Shown: positions 33,601-46,177 of the stretch, piece after piece | How positions within the stretch are numbered: position 1 is the first letter of the stretch | Layout: the number at the start of each line of letters is the position of its first letter | From: Trifolium pratense | Lineage: Eukaryota > Streptophyta > Magnoliopsida > Fabales > Fabaceae | Assembly: GCF_020283565.1 (NCBI RefSeq) | Contig: NC_060062.1 | Span: 51,296,439 to 51,360,438 of the forward strand | Direction: 5' to 3' | Length of the DNA stretch: 64,000 nucleotides | Made by a program: the position numbers and the translations under genes | The notes under the pieces: model-generated | Told to the model about the DNA's origin: nothing | What the model saw: the letters and a program-made list of their open reading frames with translations, nothing else | Databases searched by the model: none

Positions 33601-33870
33601 ACTAGCCCTAAATTACACCGTTACAAAACCACCGGTCACTCAACTCGCACCGTTTCACCCTATGGTGATGACCAAGACGATTACCAATCTGATATTGAGC
33701 TGTCTCCGCCATCAACAGCAAACTTGCTAACAGTAAGAGTAGATCATGTCGAACAAGATGCAAAAGAAAATGAACACCAAACCGTCATAGAAACCATTGA
33801 ACGCCAACCAACAATAAAAAGTAGCTATTCATTTGTCAAGCTTGATCATGCAGACAGAAGTGCAGATTAA
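27684..33870 (+). CDS. MLO-like: MLO-family seven-transmembrane protein, clade III-like, 15 coding exons
   Basis: Exons: 27684-27893, 28226-28283, 28640-28869, 29071-29187, 30562-30622, 30769-30857, 31177-31251, 31324-31412, 31672-31721, 31830-31870, 31987-32160, 32367-32402, 32501-32568, 32704-32764, 33442-33870. All introns are GT-AG and phases agree, giving 595 residues. MLO hallmarks are [19 protein letters not shown] (first helix), [48 protein letters not shown] and [13 protein letters not shown]. The last exon has the calmodulin-binding helix ([16 protein letters not shown]) and a Ser-rich tail. The family are plasma-membrane calcium channels. The sequence looks most like AtMLO8/10 (clade III), not the powdery-mildew susceptibility clade [17 protein letters not shown] before the first helix looks like a signal peptide cut after AMA, so I chose 27684 or 27696 over the ATG at 27762. 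No break seen. Confidence 0.9.
29612..30204. mobile_element. hAT-type MITE in MLO intron 4
   Basis: 593 bp with ends TAGGGATGGCAA and (inverted) TTGCCATCCCTA and a perfect 8-bp target duplication GACAATAT (29604-29611, 30205-30212). The subterminal parts are packed with GGTACCC and GGGTATGGG motifs in both directions. The centre is AT-rich and has no transposase. Confidence 0.9.
30406..30527 (+). mobile_element. tRNA-derived SINE in MLO intron 4
   Basis: About 120 bp starting ACCCACTTGGG, with a box A-like GGTTGGTGCATTGGTA and a box B GGTTCGATTCTC (30471), ending in an A run. It is flanked by a 17-bp direct repeat ACTTAGTTAGTCATTGA (30389-30405, 30528-30544). A second family member lies on the minus strand at 55884-56012. 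The right duplication ends 17 bp before exon 5. Confidence 0.87.
31480..31613. mobile_element. 134-bp hAT-type MITE in MLO intron 8
   Basis: Ends CTATGCAGCACAGACAC and (inverted) CTATGAAGCATGGACAC, flanked by a perfect 8-bp duplication GTGATAAC (31472-31479, 31614-31621). The interior repeats GACACTGA and GTGTCGGTG motifs. Related sequence without clear ends occurs in introns 2 (near 28350-28437) and 4 (near 29515-29603). Confidence 0.82.
33108..33256. mobile_element. Stowaway-like MITE in MLO intron 14
   Basis: TACTCCTTCTGGTCTCGTAT at the left is inverted at the right (ATATATGAGACCGGAGGGAG). The whole 149 bp nearly folds on itself around ATGGACCAGATA. Non-coding. It resembles the element at 37076-37225 in its central ATCTGGT/ACCAGAT motif. 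Confidence 0.75.
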
Positions 33871-35339
33871 ATAGCATTACAAGTTACTTCATGCAACAAT
33901 TTTTTGGTTAGGTTACTCATATTATATCTTTAGAGCTTTCTAGATATTGGTATACTTAAATTAGATAAGTTTTGTACATCCTTTTTCTTAGAACATTTGT
34001 CTGCAATGGAAACTCTACCCTTCCTCTAAATAATGCTTATAGTTAGAGCTTTATTATGATTAGGCTTAAATATAATTTTACTTTTTCAAGTATTGTGGTT
34101 GTGTGATTAAAAGAGAATTAGACAAAGTAGCTATGTCCAATGACACTAGTCTGCAATGAATATATCTTTAAGCAATTGTATTTGATTTTATATTTACAAA
34201 TTTTATTATTAATATTTATGTGATTGAAATCATTTGAGTTTCACTTCAAAAGAATTTACTAATGTCCCTATAATATAATAGGCAAAGTTCTCATATACAA
34301 TTTTTTTTTTTTTAAAGTAAACATTAAATGAATGCTAACATAACAACAATACAAGATAACTAGATTTTCAGCGGCAAACAATAAAACGTTAACAAACCAA
34401 AATTAAAATCTAATAATCAGACTAAATTCTTTTACATATGATCAAAGATCAGTAATAAGTTGAGATTTATAGTCTTCGATATCATGCAACTTGTGAAAAA
34501 AGATATTTGTAGGTGTTGGCACAAAAAATCAACAATATGTGGTCTTTGAGATGACCAATTATGCAACATATTGACAAAACATTTGTGAGACTGAGAGAAA
34601 GTTGACCTTAGTGATAGTCGTTATAAGCCCCATAGACTATAGTACTCATGCCTCCAGATTTGTATATCATTGGAGACAGGAAAACCAAAATATGTCGCAC
34701 AAGACGATGAACAAAACAACAACATCACACTTAGGTGACGATAACACAAAAACAAAAAAGAAAAAACTCAAATATATGTTGTCGGAACAAGTTTGAGTTT
34801 TGGAGGGAACTTGTTTGTAACTTGGTAAGAAATAAACACAAGTAGAACTAGTGTGTGAAGAGTGAATTTGAAAAAGTTCAATAAGTCCCACTTTGGAGGG
34901 ACAACACACTTTAGTAGTGTTTATACAATGGAGGGTGTCCACTTCGGTATGCCTCAACACGTGTGCTTTGGGCTTGGGTGATTCATTAATTTTTTAATAT
35001 GAGAAATTGAAAAATAATTTAATTATTTTTTTAATAAGTGTGATCTCTATCCATTTAATAAATGCACACATTTTTTATGCTGACCAAGTTAGTAGCTATC
35101 CGTTTTCAATAGATTGATCCACGTTCGATCTTATCAGTTTCACGCGTGTTAGTTCTGATCCAATTCAATCTCATCCACTTCACCCTAAATCGCCGCGTCA
35201 ATTAACTTCAAAGGATTCGTTTTTTGGATTTGAACAGCTGGAACGCGGAGAGATTTTCTCCTTTTAAGTTCCCAAGTTCCCCTATAAAATGGAGGAGTCC
35301 GCTGTCATTTTCTTCACTCCAAATTTCCATAAAACTGAA
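33871..35339. other. MLO 3' UTR and intergenic DNA
   Basis: The first few hundred bases are probably 3' UTR. No second gene is recognised. The short ORFs on both strands near 34600-34960 lack family features. An A-rich block at about 34300-34450 and 34740-34780 is simple sequence. Confidence 0.5.
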
Positions 35340-35362
35340 ATCTCTCTCTCTCTCTCTCTCTC
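35340..35362. repeat. (CT)n microsatellite
   Basis: About eleven CT dinucleotides in a row, just before the first copy of the tandem repeat family that follows. Confidence 0.9.
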
Positions 35363-35630
35363 GTACAAAATCTTCATGCTACGGTTTGTCCATCACAATT
35401 TCGTGATCTTCATAGAATCCATCGTTCCCAATTGTTGTGGTTTCTACAATTGCAACAGTATATTGATCTCCACATCACTTTTGCGATCACATCTTCGCCA
35501 TTCGTTATCTCTTCGCACGGTAATGTAATATTTTTCTTTAAAATCTATGTTGTAATTTCATTCAAATTGAGGATAAGTTAATATTAATTCAAATCTATAC
35601 TCTAATTTCATTCAATTTTGTTCTCAGAAG

Positions 35631-36414
35631 TAGGGATGAACATCATAGATAAACCAAAATAACCGTCCATAACCAAATATCATAACCGGATATTAAAACC
35701 AAATATCTTAACCGGTTTGGTTTTCACAAAACCGGTTATGTCCATAACCACTTTTATAACCGGTTTTTGGTTTAATAACTGGTTCTTTTTAATTATTTTT
35801 GGGAATAAAGTTTCGATTTCAGATAAAAAAGAATATCGGAGTTTTTTTTTTTCAGAAAAAAAAGTTTCCGATCTTTTTTCGGGAAAAAATATCTTATATT
35901 TTCTTCGGAAAAAACAATTCCGAGTTTTTACCGGAATAAAATTTTTCGATATTTTTTTCGAGAAAAAATTTTTGATTTTTTTTTTCGGAAAAAGTTCCCG
36001 ATTTTTCCGTAAAAAAGTTTCCGATCTTTTTTCGGTAAAAATTTTTCGATTTATTTTTCGGAAAAAAGTTGATTTCAGATAAAAACAATTCCGGAGTTTT
36101 GTCTGGAAAAAAAGTTTCTGATATTTTATTCAGAAAAAAAGTTTCGGATATTTTTCGGGAAAAAAAGTTTCCGATATTTTTTCGGAAAAAAGTTTTCTAT
36201 TTTTTTTTGGAAAAAAAGTTCTCTATTTTTTTTTAGGAAAAATTGATTTGAATTTGAATTTTGAGGAATTTGGACATAAAATTTGGTTGTGGTTTTCCAA
36301 ATAAAAAAGAATGGGTTTGGTTATAAAACCTAAACATAATTAACCAATTTTTTAAATCGGATATGAATTTGGTTATGGTTAATCCATGACAACCGGTTAA
36401 AATGAACCACCCTA
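35631..36414. mobile_element. hAT-type MITE inserted in the tandem repeat
   Basis: Ends TAGGGATGAACAT and (inverted) TAGGGTGGTTCAT, with inverted AACCGGTT-rich subterminal sequence. Comparison with the uninterrupted copies places the insertion exactly between GAAG and CATCATT. The flanking 8-mers CTCAGAAG and CCCAAAAA match at five of eight positions, fitting an old 8-bp duplication. The interior is a minisatellite. Confidence 0.7.
35820..36235. repeat. Degenerate minisatellite rich in TTCGGAA palindromes
   Basis: About 14 imperfect units of 25-32 bp of the type TTTTTCGGAAAAAAAG followed by TTTCCGAT. Each unit can fold because TTTCCGA and TCGGAAA alternate. An ORF of 121 codons reads through it only because of base composition. 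Confidence 0.75.
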
Positions 36415-36989
36415 CCCAAAAACATCATTCTGTGAAGCATGAAGGTTTTGTGCAAAAGCTTCTTGCTAGGGTTTGTCCATCACAATTTCATGATCTTTGT
36501 TTGATCGTTCCCAATTGTTGTTGTTTCTACAAATGCAACACTATATTGATCACCACATCGCTTCTATGAGTACATCTCCACCAATTGTTATCACTTCACG
36601 GTAATGTAATACTTATCTTTCAAACCTATGCTCTAATTTCATCCAATTTTATTCCCCGAAGCATCATTTTGTGCAAACCATTCATGCAAGGTTTTGTCCA
36701 TCATAATTTTCTGATCTTCGCTGGATCAAATCCATTGTTCCCAATTGTTGTGGTTTCTGCAATTGCACTATATTGATCACCACATCACTTTTGCAATTAC
36801 ATCTCCACTAATCATTATCTCTTCACATGGTAATGTAATATTTATCTTTCAAATATATGTTCTAATTTCTTTCAATTTGAAGATAAGTAAAATTCATTCA
36901 AATCTATGCTCTAATATCATCCAATTTTTTATCCTTGAAGCATCATTCTCTAAGGCATGATGGTTTTGTGCAAAACCTTATAAAATCTA

Positions 36990-38130
36990 TATGAATGTAT
37001 TTAAAATATGAAATATTGTGTTGTTTATAAATATTCTATTTCCCATACAATCTTTCTAATTTTTTGTTTTAGATATACACCCTCCGTAACACTTTATAAG
37101 CAAAAATGTATTTTTTAGGTTCATTGTATATTTAATGTATCTGGTCTATATTATGACCAGGTACATTAAATATACAATAAATCTAGAAAATGCATTTTTG
37201 CTTATAAAGTGTTACGAATGAAGTAATTTATTTTGTATGTGTTTTACTTTGTTTTCTTTAAATGTTTAACTTGAAGCTGAGGTTGGAGTTGAGCTCAGCG
37301 TTAATCTTTGTATGGAAAAGGAGATGGGATAACAAAATGGATCAACACATTTGACTTAAATGAGCATTCTATATATGGACAAAGGTATTAACGAGTTGAG
37401 CTAAATTTTCATTAATATAATACATTTTTCCTGAACAAATTTGTGATTAAAGACAATTATATAATATTCTTTATGTTTATAGTTTAGACTTAATTATCTT
37501 CTCTTATATATTTTGAGTTGTGTAATGAATTTAGATATTAATGTAAATTTTCATTATAATCTGAGATTGATTCTTGAGGTAGGTACAACTAGAACTGTAA
37601 AAATAGACTTGCTCATATAACTTGACGAGCTTATGTTTTTTTATATGATTAGGCCAATTATACAGCTCTAGTCCTACTCACCTCGAGTATCAATCTCTAC
37701 GATTGCATGCAAATAACTGAGATTATAATGAATAAATTAATTCACGTAAATATTTAAACTCATTACACAACTCAAAATGTATAAGAGAAGATAATTAAGT
37801 CTAAACTTCAAAAGTAAATAAGTTTATATAATTATCTTTGACCGCACAACGTCTAGGAAAAATATATAATATTAGTGAAAGTTTAGCCTTTTGTCCATAG
37901 AAAGCTCATTTAAATCAAAAGTGTCGGCCCATTTTGCTTTCCCATCATCTTTTCCACACTAAGACTCACCATAGGACTTCAACTCCAACTTAAGCTTCAG
38001 GTGAATCATCTAAAGAACAAAATAAAAAAACACATACAAAAAAATTATATCTAAAAGACAGAATTAAGTTGATGTATGAGTGATGGAATATATTTAAGCA
38101 ATATAACATTGAATATTTTTAAATAACTTT
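36990..38130. repeat. Long foldback (inverted repeat) element
   Basis: The left arm (about 36995-37640) and right arm (about 37660-38130) are diverged reverse complements along at least 400 bp. Shared blocks are GTTTTAGATATA, TTGGAGTTGA, AAATGAGC, AGTTTAGACTTAATTATCTT, TTTTGAGTTGTGTAATGA and CATTATAATCT. The centre is near 37650. A 150-bp Stowaway-like MITE (37076-37225) splits the left arm. No transposase seen; Mutator-like foldback is one possibility. Confidence 0.75.
37076..37225. mobile_element. Stowaway-like MITE inside the foldback arm
   Basis: TACACCCTCCGTAACACTTT at the left is inverted at the right (AAAGTGTTACGAATGAAGTA); both ends read TA. The uninterrupted sequence exists in the other arm of the foldback, which confirms the insertion boundaries (GATATA then ATTT). 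Confidence 0.8.
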
Positions 38131-41100
38131 AAACATATTGGATTTATTGGTAATATTAAATTAATCTTTGTAATAAATTAAATATAATTTTTTATATGGA
38201 TATTTTTATCATTTACGTATAATATTTTTATATAATTTATTTAATAAATATAATAAATTGTTTATTTACTTTTTTTAATATTGAAATAATTATGTATTTA
38301 ATAATAGATCTTTATTTATTTTTGGTTGATAGACGAAATGGCAAAGCCATTGAAAACTCACACACACAAGGAGTGATTGTAATTCGAACTCCAGTCCTGA
38401 CGTCCGTCACTATCAATTTCGATATTTCTGTCATTTGAGTTTGGATTTGTGGACAATAGAATCCTTATCTATTTCAATTTTTCCATAAAAATAAATTTGC
38501 ACTTTCCATTTTTCTTTTGGTTTTTTTTTTTTTAGTAAAATAAAACAAATAAATATATAGTGTTATGAGGGCCTACCATGCTCGGTCGAAGTAGTCCAAC
38601 AATAGTTTACATTTGAAAAACGATTTTTTTTAAGAAGGTAAAGATGAAGTAACAAGGTTTGTCACAAAAAATGACCTTTTAAAATTTTAAATGCAAATCA
38701 AATTATGTTAATAACAAACTACAATATCAAACTGTTAGAATGTTTTGAGAATGATTTCTACAAAACACACATGTAAATGAGTGATTATGTGTAAAGTGTT
38801 TGTACAAATAAAAGAGTAAGGGGAGGGAGAATCACACAAAAAACTTATTCTGGCCCATCCCTTAATAGTATGGGCTACTCCAGTCCCCATGTGAGATTGT
38901 CCACTGTAATATTCTATACCAACATTACAATCTTTCTTTTGATCTAAACCGAGATCAAAGATCTTTTTACGATCTAAACTAGGATCACAAATATCCAGCT
39001 ATCACAAGTTGATCTACCTTACCAAGGTGCAGTCAAACAATTATAACAAATTGACTTGAGTATGAACTTTACAAGATTAGCAAGGGTTCTTGGATCTAAG
39101 CTTAAACACACATAAACTGGTTGTGAAGCTCATAAATGAAATACACTCAAAATACTCAAAGAAATATAGATCCTATTTTTCTAGAGAGCTTGGAGTATGA
39201 GTGAAAAAGAAGAGCTTGATTGCTTGTGAGATAAGACAATTATGAATGCTTTTGTGCTTGTTAACTCTTGCTCTTCAAATTGGATCAACGTGCAATTTAT
39301 AGATGGAGATGTTCCTTTGTTGCTTGGACATCAAACATATCAGTTGTGAGTGTGGAAATAACCATTGTGAGAGAAACAAAACAGTCCAAATAGATCTGTC
39401 CTTTAGATGCTGTATGAGATCATTCTTTTAATGATCTCTGACTGTGGTAATGCAAAGATGGCAAAGATAATAATTTGTGCCAACTGTAGTGAGTTGTTTC
39501 TGACTATATATCCGTTGTAAAGTTGTTGCACAAATTGTTTATGTTCTCTTGCAAGTTACAAGTTTATCCCAAACTGATCTAATATTCGTTACAACTGGTT
39601 TACTATTAATTTTTTTAATGATGTTCTTGGAGAACATAAACATAAGGCCTTGTGCAAGATGTGAAGTTAATATTCCTTAAAGGCACTTATATGAGTAAGT
39701 CCATGAATCAAAATTGATTCCTTGCCTTAAATGACTTATTTGCACCATTGTGTCCTTTAAATAAGTCTCATAAAAAGTTCATTATTGTCTTGTACCAAGT
39801 TGACTTAAATAAGTGATTATGCTTTTGAACACGTGAGCTTGGAAGACCAACCTGATCAATTCTTTTAGGTAGATTTGTCTAAAACGTGTTTGATTCTTTT
39901 CTTATGTGTGAAACAAAGTAAATTTAATCCATTGCTTCTGTCTTAAATTAAATCACTCAAGAGCACTTGTTAGATTACAAAATGATCAGAATCAAATTAA
40001 AATTTAATTAAGCATGTTTGTTATTTTTAAAACATCAAAATAGAATTTAGTCTCAACAAAAGAAGTATATTATTAAACAAAATAGGCATAAACAATGCCT
40101 AAAAATAGAGTATAAACATGAATTCTAAAGACAAAGGACGAAAGCTAATTCGCCACAATCTGTGTACAAACTTTTGGATTGGACAATCAATAATGTAATT
40201 CAAAACTTTTTTTTTTCCGCCCTTTAACCACCACCACCACCACAAGTGTATTTGAAAAACGAATTTTATTGATCCAATTAAATATCACAAGATTAATTAA
40301 GTTATAATTTTACAATTTAGATCTTACTATTTTTCTTCTTCTTGTTATTCTGTCGTAATTAAGATTTTCAACCTGGTCGGCATCTCAAAATATCCCACGA
40401 CTTAAATTATTTGGTGCCTGTATAACATTAATATTTTTCGAATGATTTTTTGCATGTATGATTAGAATATTATAAAAATTTGATATATCAAAATTTAGAA
40501 ATTTTTAACATGAAATGAATTAAATAAAAAAAATTAAAATATTAAAAGTTCAAGATAAAAGCAACGAAAATCAAAATTTGATCATTACACAATGTTTGGA
40601 ACCAAGGTTATAATGACTCAACATACTGACTTCACGACTAGCTAAAAGAATGAAGGAAGGCAGAAAAAGTCTATATTTCCTTCACGACTAGCTAATCATA
40701 GTTTTATTATTTGTTGTTGAGTCATGTAATTTTGAATAATTTTTTTACATAATGTTTAGAAAAAATCTTTACATAATGTTTGGAACCAAGATACACAATT
40801 CAATTACTTTTCCTTCACTCTTTCTTGATCGCATACTGACTCGAGCGTTTGAGTGCTAACGTGTTGCAGGTACTTTTTTTCCATCATGATTCACCGTACC
40901 TGAGCTTTACCTCCACCATAACTGTCTCAAGCCTCGTCGTCAGAATCATCTGATTCTGTTAGGATAAAATCATAAATCTGACTAAGAATTGTTTTACTCA
41001 GAAATCAAAGTTGGATTTCTCCGAACGATTCGTCCTTAGGAAAAGATTATTAACCACTTAAGCTCAATCACGTGGTTAATTTTCAAATTTTTAAAATCCC

Positions 41101-42433
41101 CATTTAGAATTTGAATCCTTATTAATATATCTCTTTTTTTTTTTTTAGTACATATATCTCATTTTACCTTATTCAAAAAAATAAATTTGAATCCTTATCT
41201 TCTTTTCTTTTTCTTAATAAAAATATTCAATATGTGCTCGTATTTAATTAGGGACATAGAACATATCATCTTGCTTGGTTGTTTTGTGGCATGATGATAG
41301 ATACAATTAATTACAAACTACTTATAATTATTATAGATTAATAATTTGGTCGTTTTGTTTTTTTTGTTGACACAATAATTTGCAGGTTCTCATTGTCATA
41401 AGTTGGGAACCAAATAGAATGTGTGTCACACTGTCCACTTGCAAGAGGCAAATCCACGTGCTGATTGATAAGGGATAGAGATAAGATAAGTGGGTCATCA
41501 TATTAATCATGCAGTAGTACTATTGTACAATTTGTACTAGTACTAGTTCTTAAAATTCAAACTTTATATTTTGTTAGAGATTGCTACAAATAATTTGAAC
41601 AAGAAGAAGTTAGTGAAAAACGTATGATAATTGCACACGAATTCCAAAATATGTGTATCACATTAAGTTTTAGGTTTAGATTTGTCCACCAATTTATGCC
41701 CGAATGTAAATGAGTTAAATCGACAAATTCCCTTCAGGATACTTTGGAAACCATGATATGAATTACACAATCATATCAAACATATCGATCAATGATAATT
41801 TATAAAATAAAGTTCCTTCAATGACTTTCATGCACTAAAGAAATGAAGAAATGACTTAGAATATTTTAGACAGAATTTTATTCATAGAAACATGATTTTT
41901 AGTTAGGATTATTTTACGAAACAATATTATGATTCACTCTTATTCACAAAAGGTTGTAAGACTAAAATCAAGTATTAGTCTAATACTAAAATATTACATT
42001 CTTTTGAGTATATTTTCGAAATTCTCCAACAGTATATTTCTAATCCTGAAATAAGAACCCAAAAAAACAACAAAAAATTTTAGTTTTTAGTTTTTAAAAT
42101 GTGTTTTAGAAAACTGTTTTTAAGAAGAGAAAAGTAAAATTTCTTGAACCTGTTTTACTTTTTTTTTTGTTTTAAAAACTAATACATAAAAAATAATTTT
42201 TAAAAACATTTTTATAAAACTGAATTACCAATCAAGTTTTTTAGTTTTTAATTTTTAAAAACTAAAAAATTGTTTTTCAGAAGAGAATAAGTGTTGAGTC
42301 CGAATTTAGAACTAAACAAGAAATTTGTGAACTATTATGGATGAAACTTGTGCTAAAAAACATGAATATGCAATATAAAATCCCTACAAAGCTATATATG
42401 TTGAGTTTGGGCCAGAAAAATTAGAATTCAATT
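38131..42433. other. Intergenic DNA with a possible solo LTR
   Basis: No gene recognised. A block 38733-40058 (1326 bp) starts TGTTAGAATG and ends CTCAACA, like a copia LTR, but I see no target duplication, so the solo-LTR call is weak. At 42060-42280 runs of TTTTTAGTTTTTAAAA and their complements make a loose AT-rich inverted repeat. Confidence 0.35.
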
Positions 42434-42682
42434 TGGACTCTCTTCCCACCCACTATGTTTCTTTTCTACCCCATGTGTTTCCAATTTTGCCCTTGGATAA
42501 ATATTTCGGAATGAATTTTCCGAATTTGTTTGCCATGGAAAAAAGTTTCGGAATGTATTTTCTGAATTTTCTCCGAAATTGAACTAGAAAAACTTCGGAA
42601 AACGCATTCCGAGGTTTTTAACAAGGGTAAAAAGAGAAAAATGGAGGGTAGAAAAAAACACAGGAGTGGAAAGAGAATAATT
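42434..42682. mobile_element. MITE-like inverted repeat
   Basis: ACTCTCTTCCCACCCACTAT plus TTTCTTTTCTACCCCATG at the left corresponds, inverted, to GGAGGGTAGAAAAAAACACA plus GGAGTGGAAAGAGAAT at the right. Arms are about 55 bp with gaps. The interior has TTTCGGAA and TTCCGAA motifs like the minisatellite at 35820. No clear target duplication. Confidence 0.55.
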
Positions 42683-45600
42683 CTCAAACTAGTGATGAAT
42701 CCCGACCTTATGTTGCGATTATGTTAGGGTCATCTTAGGATATACATTTTTTTTAGTTAATTTTTTTTTTCCTCCTGATATTTAAGCAAATCGTTTGTAG
42801 GTGAGGTATAGGCTACACTCTTGAAGAATTTTGAGTAATTTATCCACTTACAAATTTGTTTATGCCCCTTATTTTTATCGGTTGTTGCACAAGTTATCCT
42901 CGTTTTTTCAAGAAGTAATTTTTTTAAAAAAATAATATTTATTTCCCTATTTATTTATACACCTAATAGATATATCAATTGTTTTTCATCTGCTCAACCC
43001 CTCCATACAAACGACTCCAAAAATTGAAAATCTTATAGTCTATCTAATATATTTGAATTGTACTAGTTTGTCTCCTATACTCTTACTAAGGGTTAGTGAT
43101 CAAAGATTCAAAACGTGGGATTATAGATAGGGCAATTATGTCGAATAGAGAAAAAAGAGCTTTTTCCACACCTTTTCCACAAAAATAATTTAGTGAGTTA
43201 CACATGTTTGTTATTTTTCGTTCAACCTAATGATGGAAGATTACATTTTTCTATCCACTCATCTTCATATATATTTTTTATTTGCACTTTTTCCTGTTCA
43301 CAAGCAAAGTGTAAAAGGACTAAAGGGATATGGACTTCTTCACTTCGTGCATCATATTTTGGCCTACCTAAACGTGAAACACTTTAATCAAATTGCACCA
43401 AGACACTAAGTAGCACAATGTTCTTCCCATAAAAAAAAGTAGCACAATTAATGTTCTAATCGATCATGATGTTTTTTTTTTTTTTTTGTGTTACAATGAA
43501 AGTAAGCAAAAAAAAAAAACAAATGAAATTAAGTTTCAAGTTTATCTTTTAAGATGAGGGACTCTAAGCCGGTCGGGGTAGTCTCATTAAACATAACACG
43601 TAGAATATAAACTCTCTTTTATCACAAAATTCGCATTTTATTTTGTTCCCTAAAAACATGCACCAATGTAAGTGCTATCATTCTCATGTAAGTCATCTAT
43701 AATATGAAGGATGCACGTACGTAGCATAATCGTGCAAGGTATTATTGTGTCCAACAACTTCCAAGTAATCACTCTCACAAATAATGTTGTTTAATCTTTT
43801 CTGCGACAAAATCCAAAATATGGATAGCACGTAATTTGGCCAGCAGCGCGTCACTTCCAACTTCATAGTGAGAAAAATCAGCAACCCAAGTTGTGGTTGC
43901 AAACAACATCACTAGCACCTAAGCACAAATTAAAGAGTCTTCTAGGAAACTACTATCAATATTTAGTTTAAGAGTACCTTTCGGAGAAGGGCTCTAATGA
44001 GACAAAAGACATGATGTAAATCCATCTCAATATTTGGATAATAAGTCATACATTTAAGAGGATCTCATTAACCATTAAGTTCAATCATTTAGTTAATTCT
44101 AAAATTTTAAAATCCCCCTTTAGAGTTTGAAGCCTTATCTTCTTTACTTTGTCAATGCCTCAGAGTGAATTCAATTCTCCAATATCCCCCAAGCTCCCTT
44201 CGAGCTAGTTGCATTAACGACCTTCTCAAACAAAGAATCATCCAAACATTGATGGGGATGAGGGTTAGAGCTTGTTCATCCTTCTTTCTTGTCTTTATCA
44301 AAACCTAATTTCTTCTCAATATGAGACAAAATCGCTCGTGACTTCTCATGACATTTCTCCACAATCTCAATACACTTTGAGAACCGAGAAATGTTTTTAT
44401 GAGAAGACACCAATTTTTTTAAATCTAAATTTTACATAGATATCATAACTTCTCTAAATAATTATAAATTCATCTAAATTTTCATTTACTAATAACAGTC
44501 TAATCTTTAAACCCTTATACTTTATTTAGGATTTTAAACTATAATAATAAACTTTGATAATTGACCAACTCTATACATGTGAGAGGATGTTATGTTATTG
44601 ATTTATTTAATCAAATATGTTTTAATTTTAATCAATTATAAATATGTAACAATAATCATTACATATATATTAACCAAGTACATAAGCTAATATTTTTTCT
44701 ATCAGATAATTTAATAGCTAAATAATATATCCAACTGAACTAAACTCACCGAAAACATAAGCTAATATTCTACTTCCTAAGTCCCAATCAATTTATTAAT
44801 GTCGTATTTGAGCTAATATTCTAAAGAACACGTGATTGATCATAACATGAGAGATTCCTCTAATCTTATAGGTTATATTAGCATTTTCTCATTAGATTAT
44901 CAACACACACTTTGCCACGTACCAATTGAGTACAAAACAATTTTCTTTGATCCCCTATTCTTCACAAACCATAATTCATCATCGTGGTCCCAATCACCAA
45001 GACAATTGTATGGACTTGATTTTTCAAAAATTCGATAGAATGAACATGCATGTCATAATCTTGTACCCACATGATTTTATCCTCTTAAAACTATATAGAA
45101 TTGATTTAACAAAAAAATAATATCTACAAGAAATTTTAAAAATAAAATAAAATTGTCATGTTAGACAAAGACTCCTTTCAATTAACTATAGAAAGTTTTT
45201 CCTTTTCACAAAAAAAGAAGATTTTGAATTGAATGGAAAATCTAATTTAGTAAAGATAGAAAGAAAAAAAATTGTATTGAGATGTGACATCTAATGGCTA
45301 AAGTAAGTGATTGTTTCCGGAAGCACTAGCTTTCAATTAAAGAATATATAATTATAGGCGTTTTCAAGCTGAATTGATTAGACAGTAACCAAAAATCATG
45401 TCTTAATCTTTACTATGTAAAAAGAATTTAAAATAAAACTCTATTTCGTGTTGCAGTTAAATTTTCTAACATCAAATTTGTTCTCATTACTATTTGGACA
45501 ATACTATATAAACTTGACCTAAACCTAAATATAAATCTGAGAATGACGGAACATGAATGCATGTGCATTTGCTGGTTTTGAGCAAAAGGGTTGGTATTAA

Positions 45601-46177
45601 ATTTGAAACTGTATAAGCAAAAAAGGAATCACTAACTAATTTTTTTTAAGAAACAAAATTATTATTGTTAAACATACTACATGCTAAACATGAATGGCAA
45701 AATTATAGTTCTTTAATTTAATTTCAGAAAACAATTTAGTTTTTTAGTTTTTTAACGCCATATTTATTTTTTTTAGTCTTTTATTCATGTTTGTATATGA
45801 TTTTTTTTTAAGCTTTAAATATATGATTTTCTTTTACTGCTAAGATATATTTATGATTAAAAGCAAACAACGAAAAAAAACTATAAATTTAAATTTTGAA
45901 ATTCATACTCAAACATGAAGAAAAAAAGACTAAAATATTATTGAAAACAATAAAGAATTAAAATGTTAACTAAAATTAAGAATTTTATTTTATCAATACC
46001 ACAGTAATTACGTCACAAAGTTACTCATATAAACGTGCAATCTCAAATTGTAGCCTATATTCCTAATCTTAACTGATGATCAGAATAGATAGATGGCCAG
46101 CTGATAGTCCGTTGTGCAGGTGATTGACGGCGGGTCGAGCAGCTGATCCACGGATGGAGGGTTGTACCTACAGGTGC
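42683..46177. other. Intergenic AT-rich DNA
   Basis: No gene recognised. All short ORFs (such as 43193-43387, 43693-43902, 44832-45038) lack family signals. The last 100 bp (about 46085-46177) turn GC-rich and read on beyond the tandem LTR element at 54396 (TACCTACAGGTGC, then CTCCGATGCCAAAG), so they form an older repeat that was its target. Confidence 0.5.

Larger units (their letters stand above)
35380..36965. repeat. Diverged tandem repeat, three copies of about 220 bp
   Basis: Each copy runs from GGTTTGTCCATCACAATTT through CCCAATTGTTGTGGTTTCT, ATATTGATC, GGTAATGTAATA and CAATTTT to GAAGCATCATT. Copies begin near 35383, 36470 and 36690. The first is interrupted near its end by the 35631-36414 insertion. 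Copies are clearly related but diverged by substitutions and small indels. No open frame survives across copies. Confidence 0.75.

Noticed and set aside
35717..36088. Overlapping ORFs of 121 (plus) and 64 (minus) codons rich in Phe/Lys.
   Set aside because: They read through a TTCGGAA minisatellite inside a MITE; translations are low-complexity products of the repeat.
38325..38410. tRNA gene or SINE, from an AATTCGAACTCC block.
   Set aside because: No cloverleaf, no second control box and no A tail or flanking duplication.
38733..40058. Solo copia LTR as a confident feature.
   Set aside because: Ends fit (TG...CA) but no target duplication or internal promoter is convincing, so it is mentioned only as possible.
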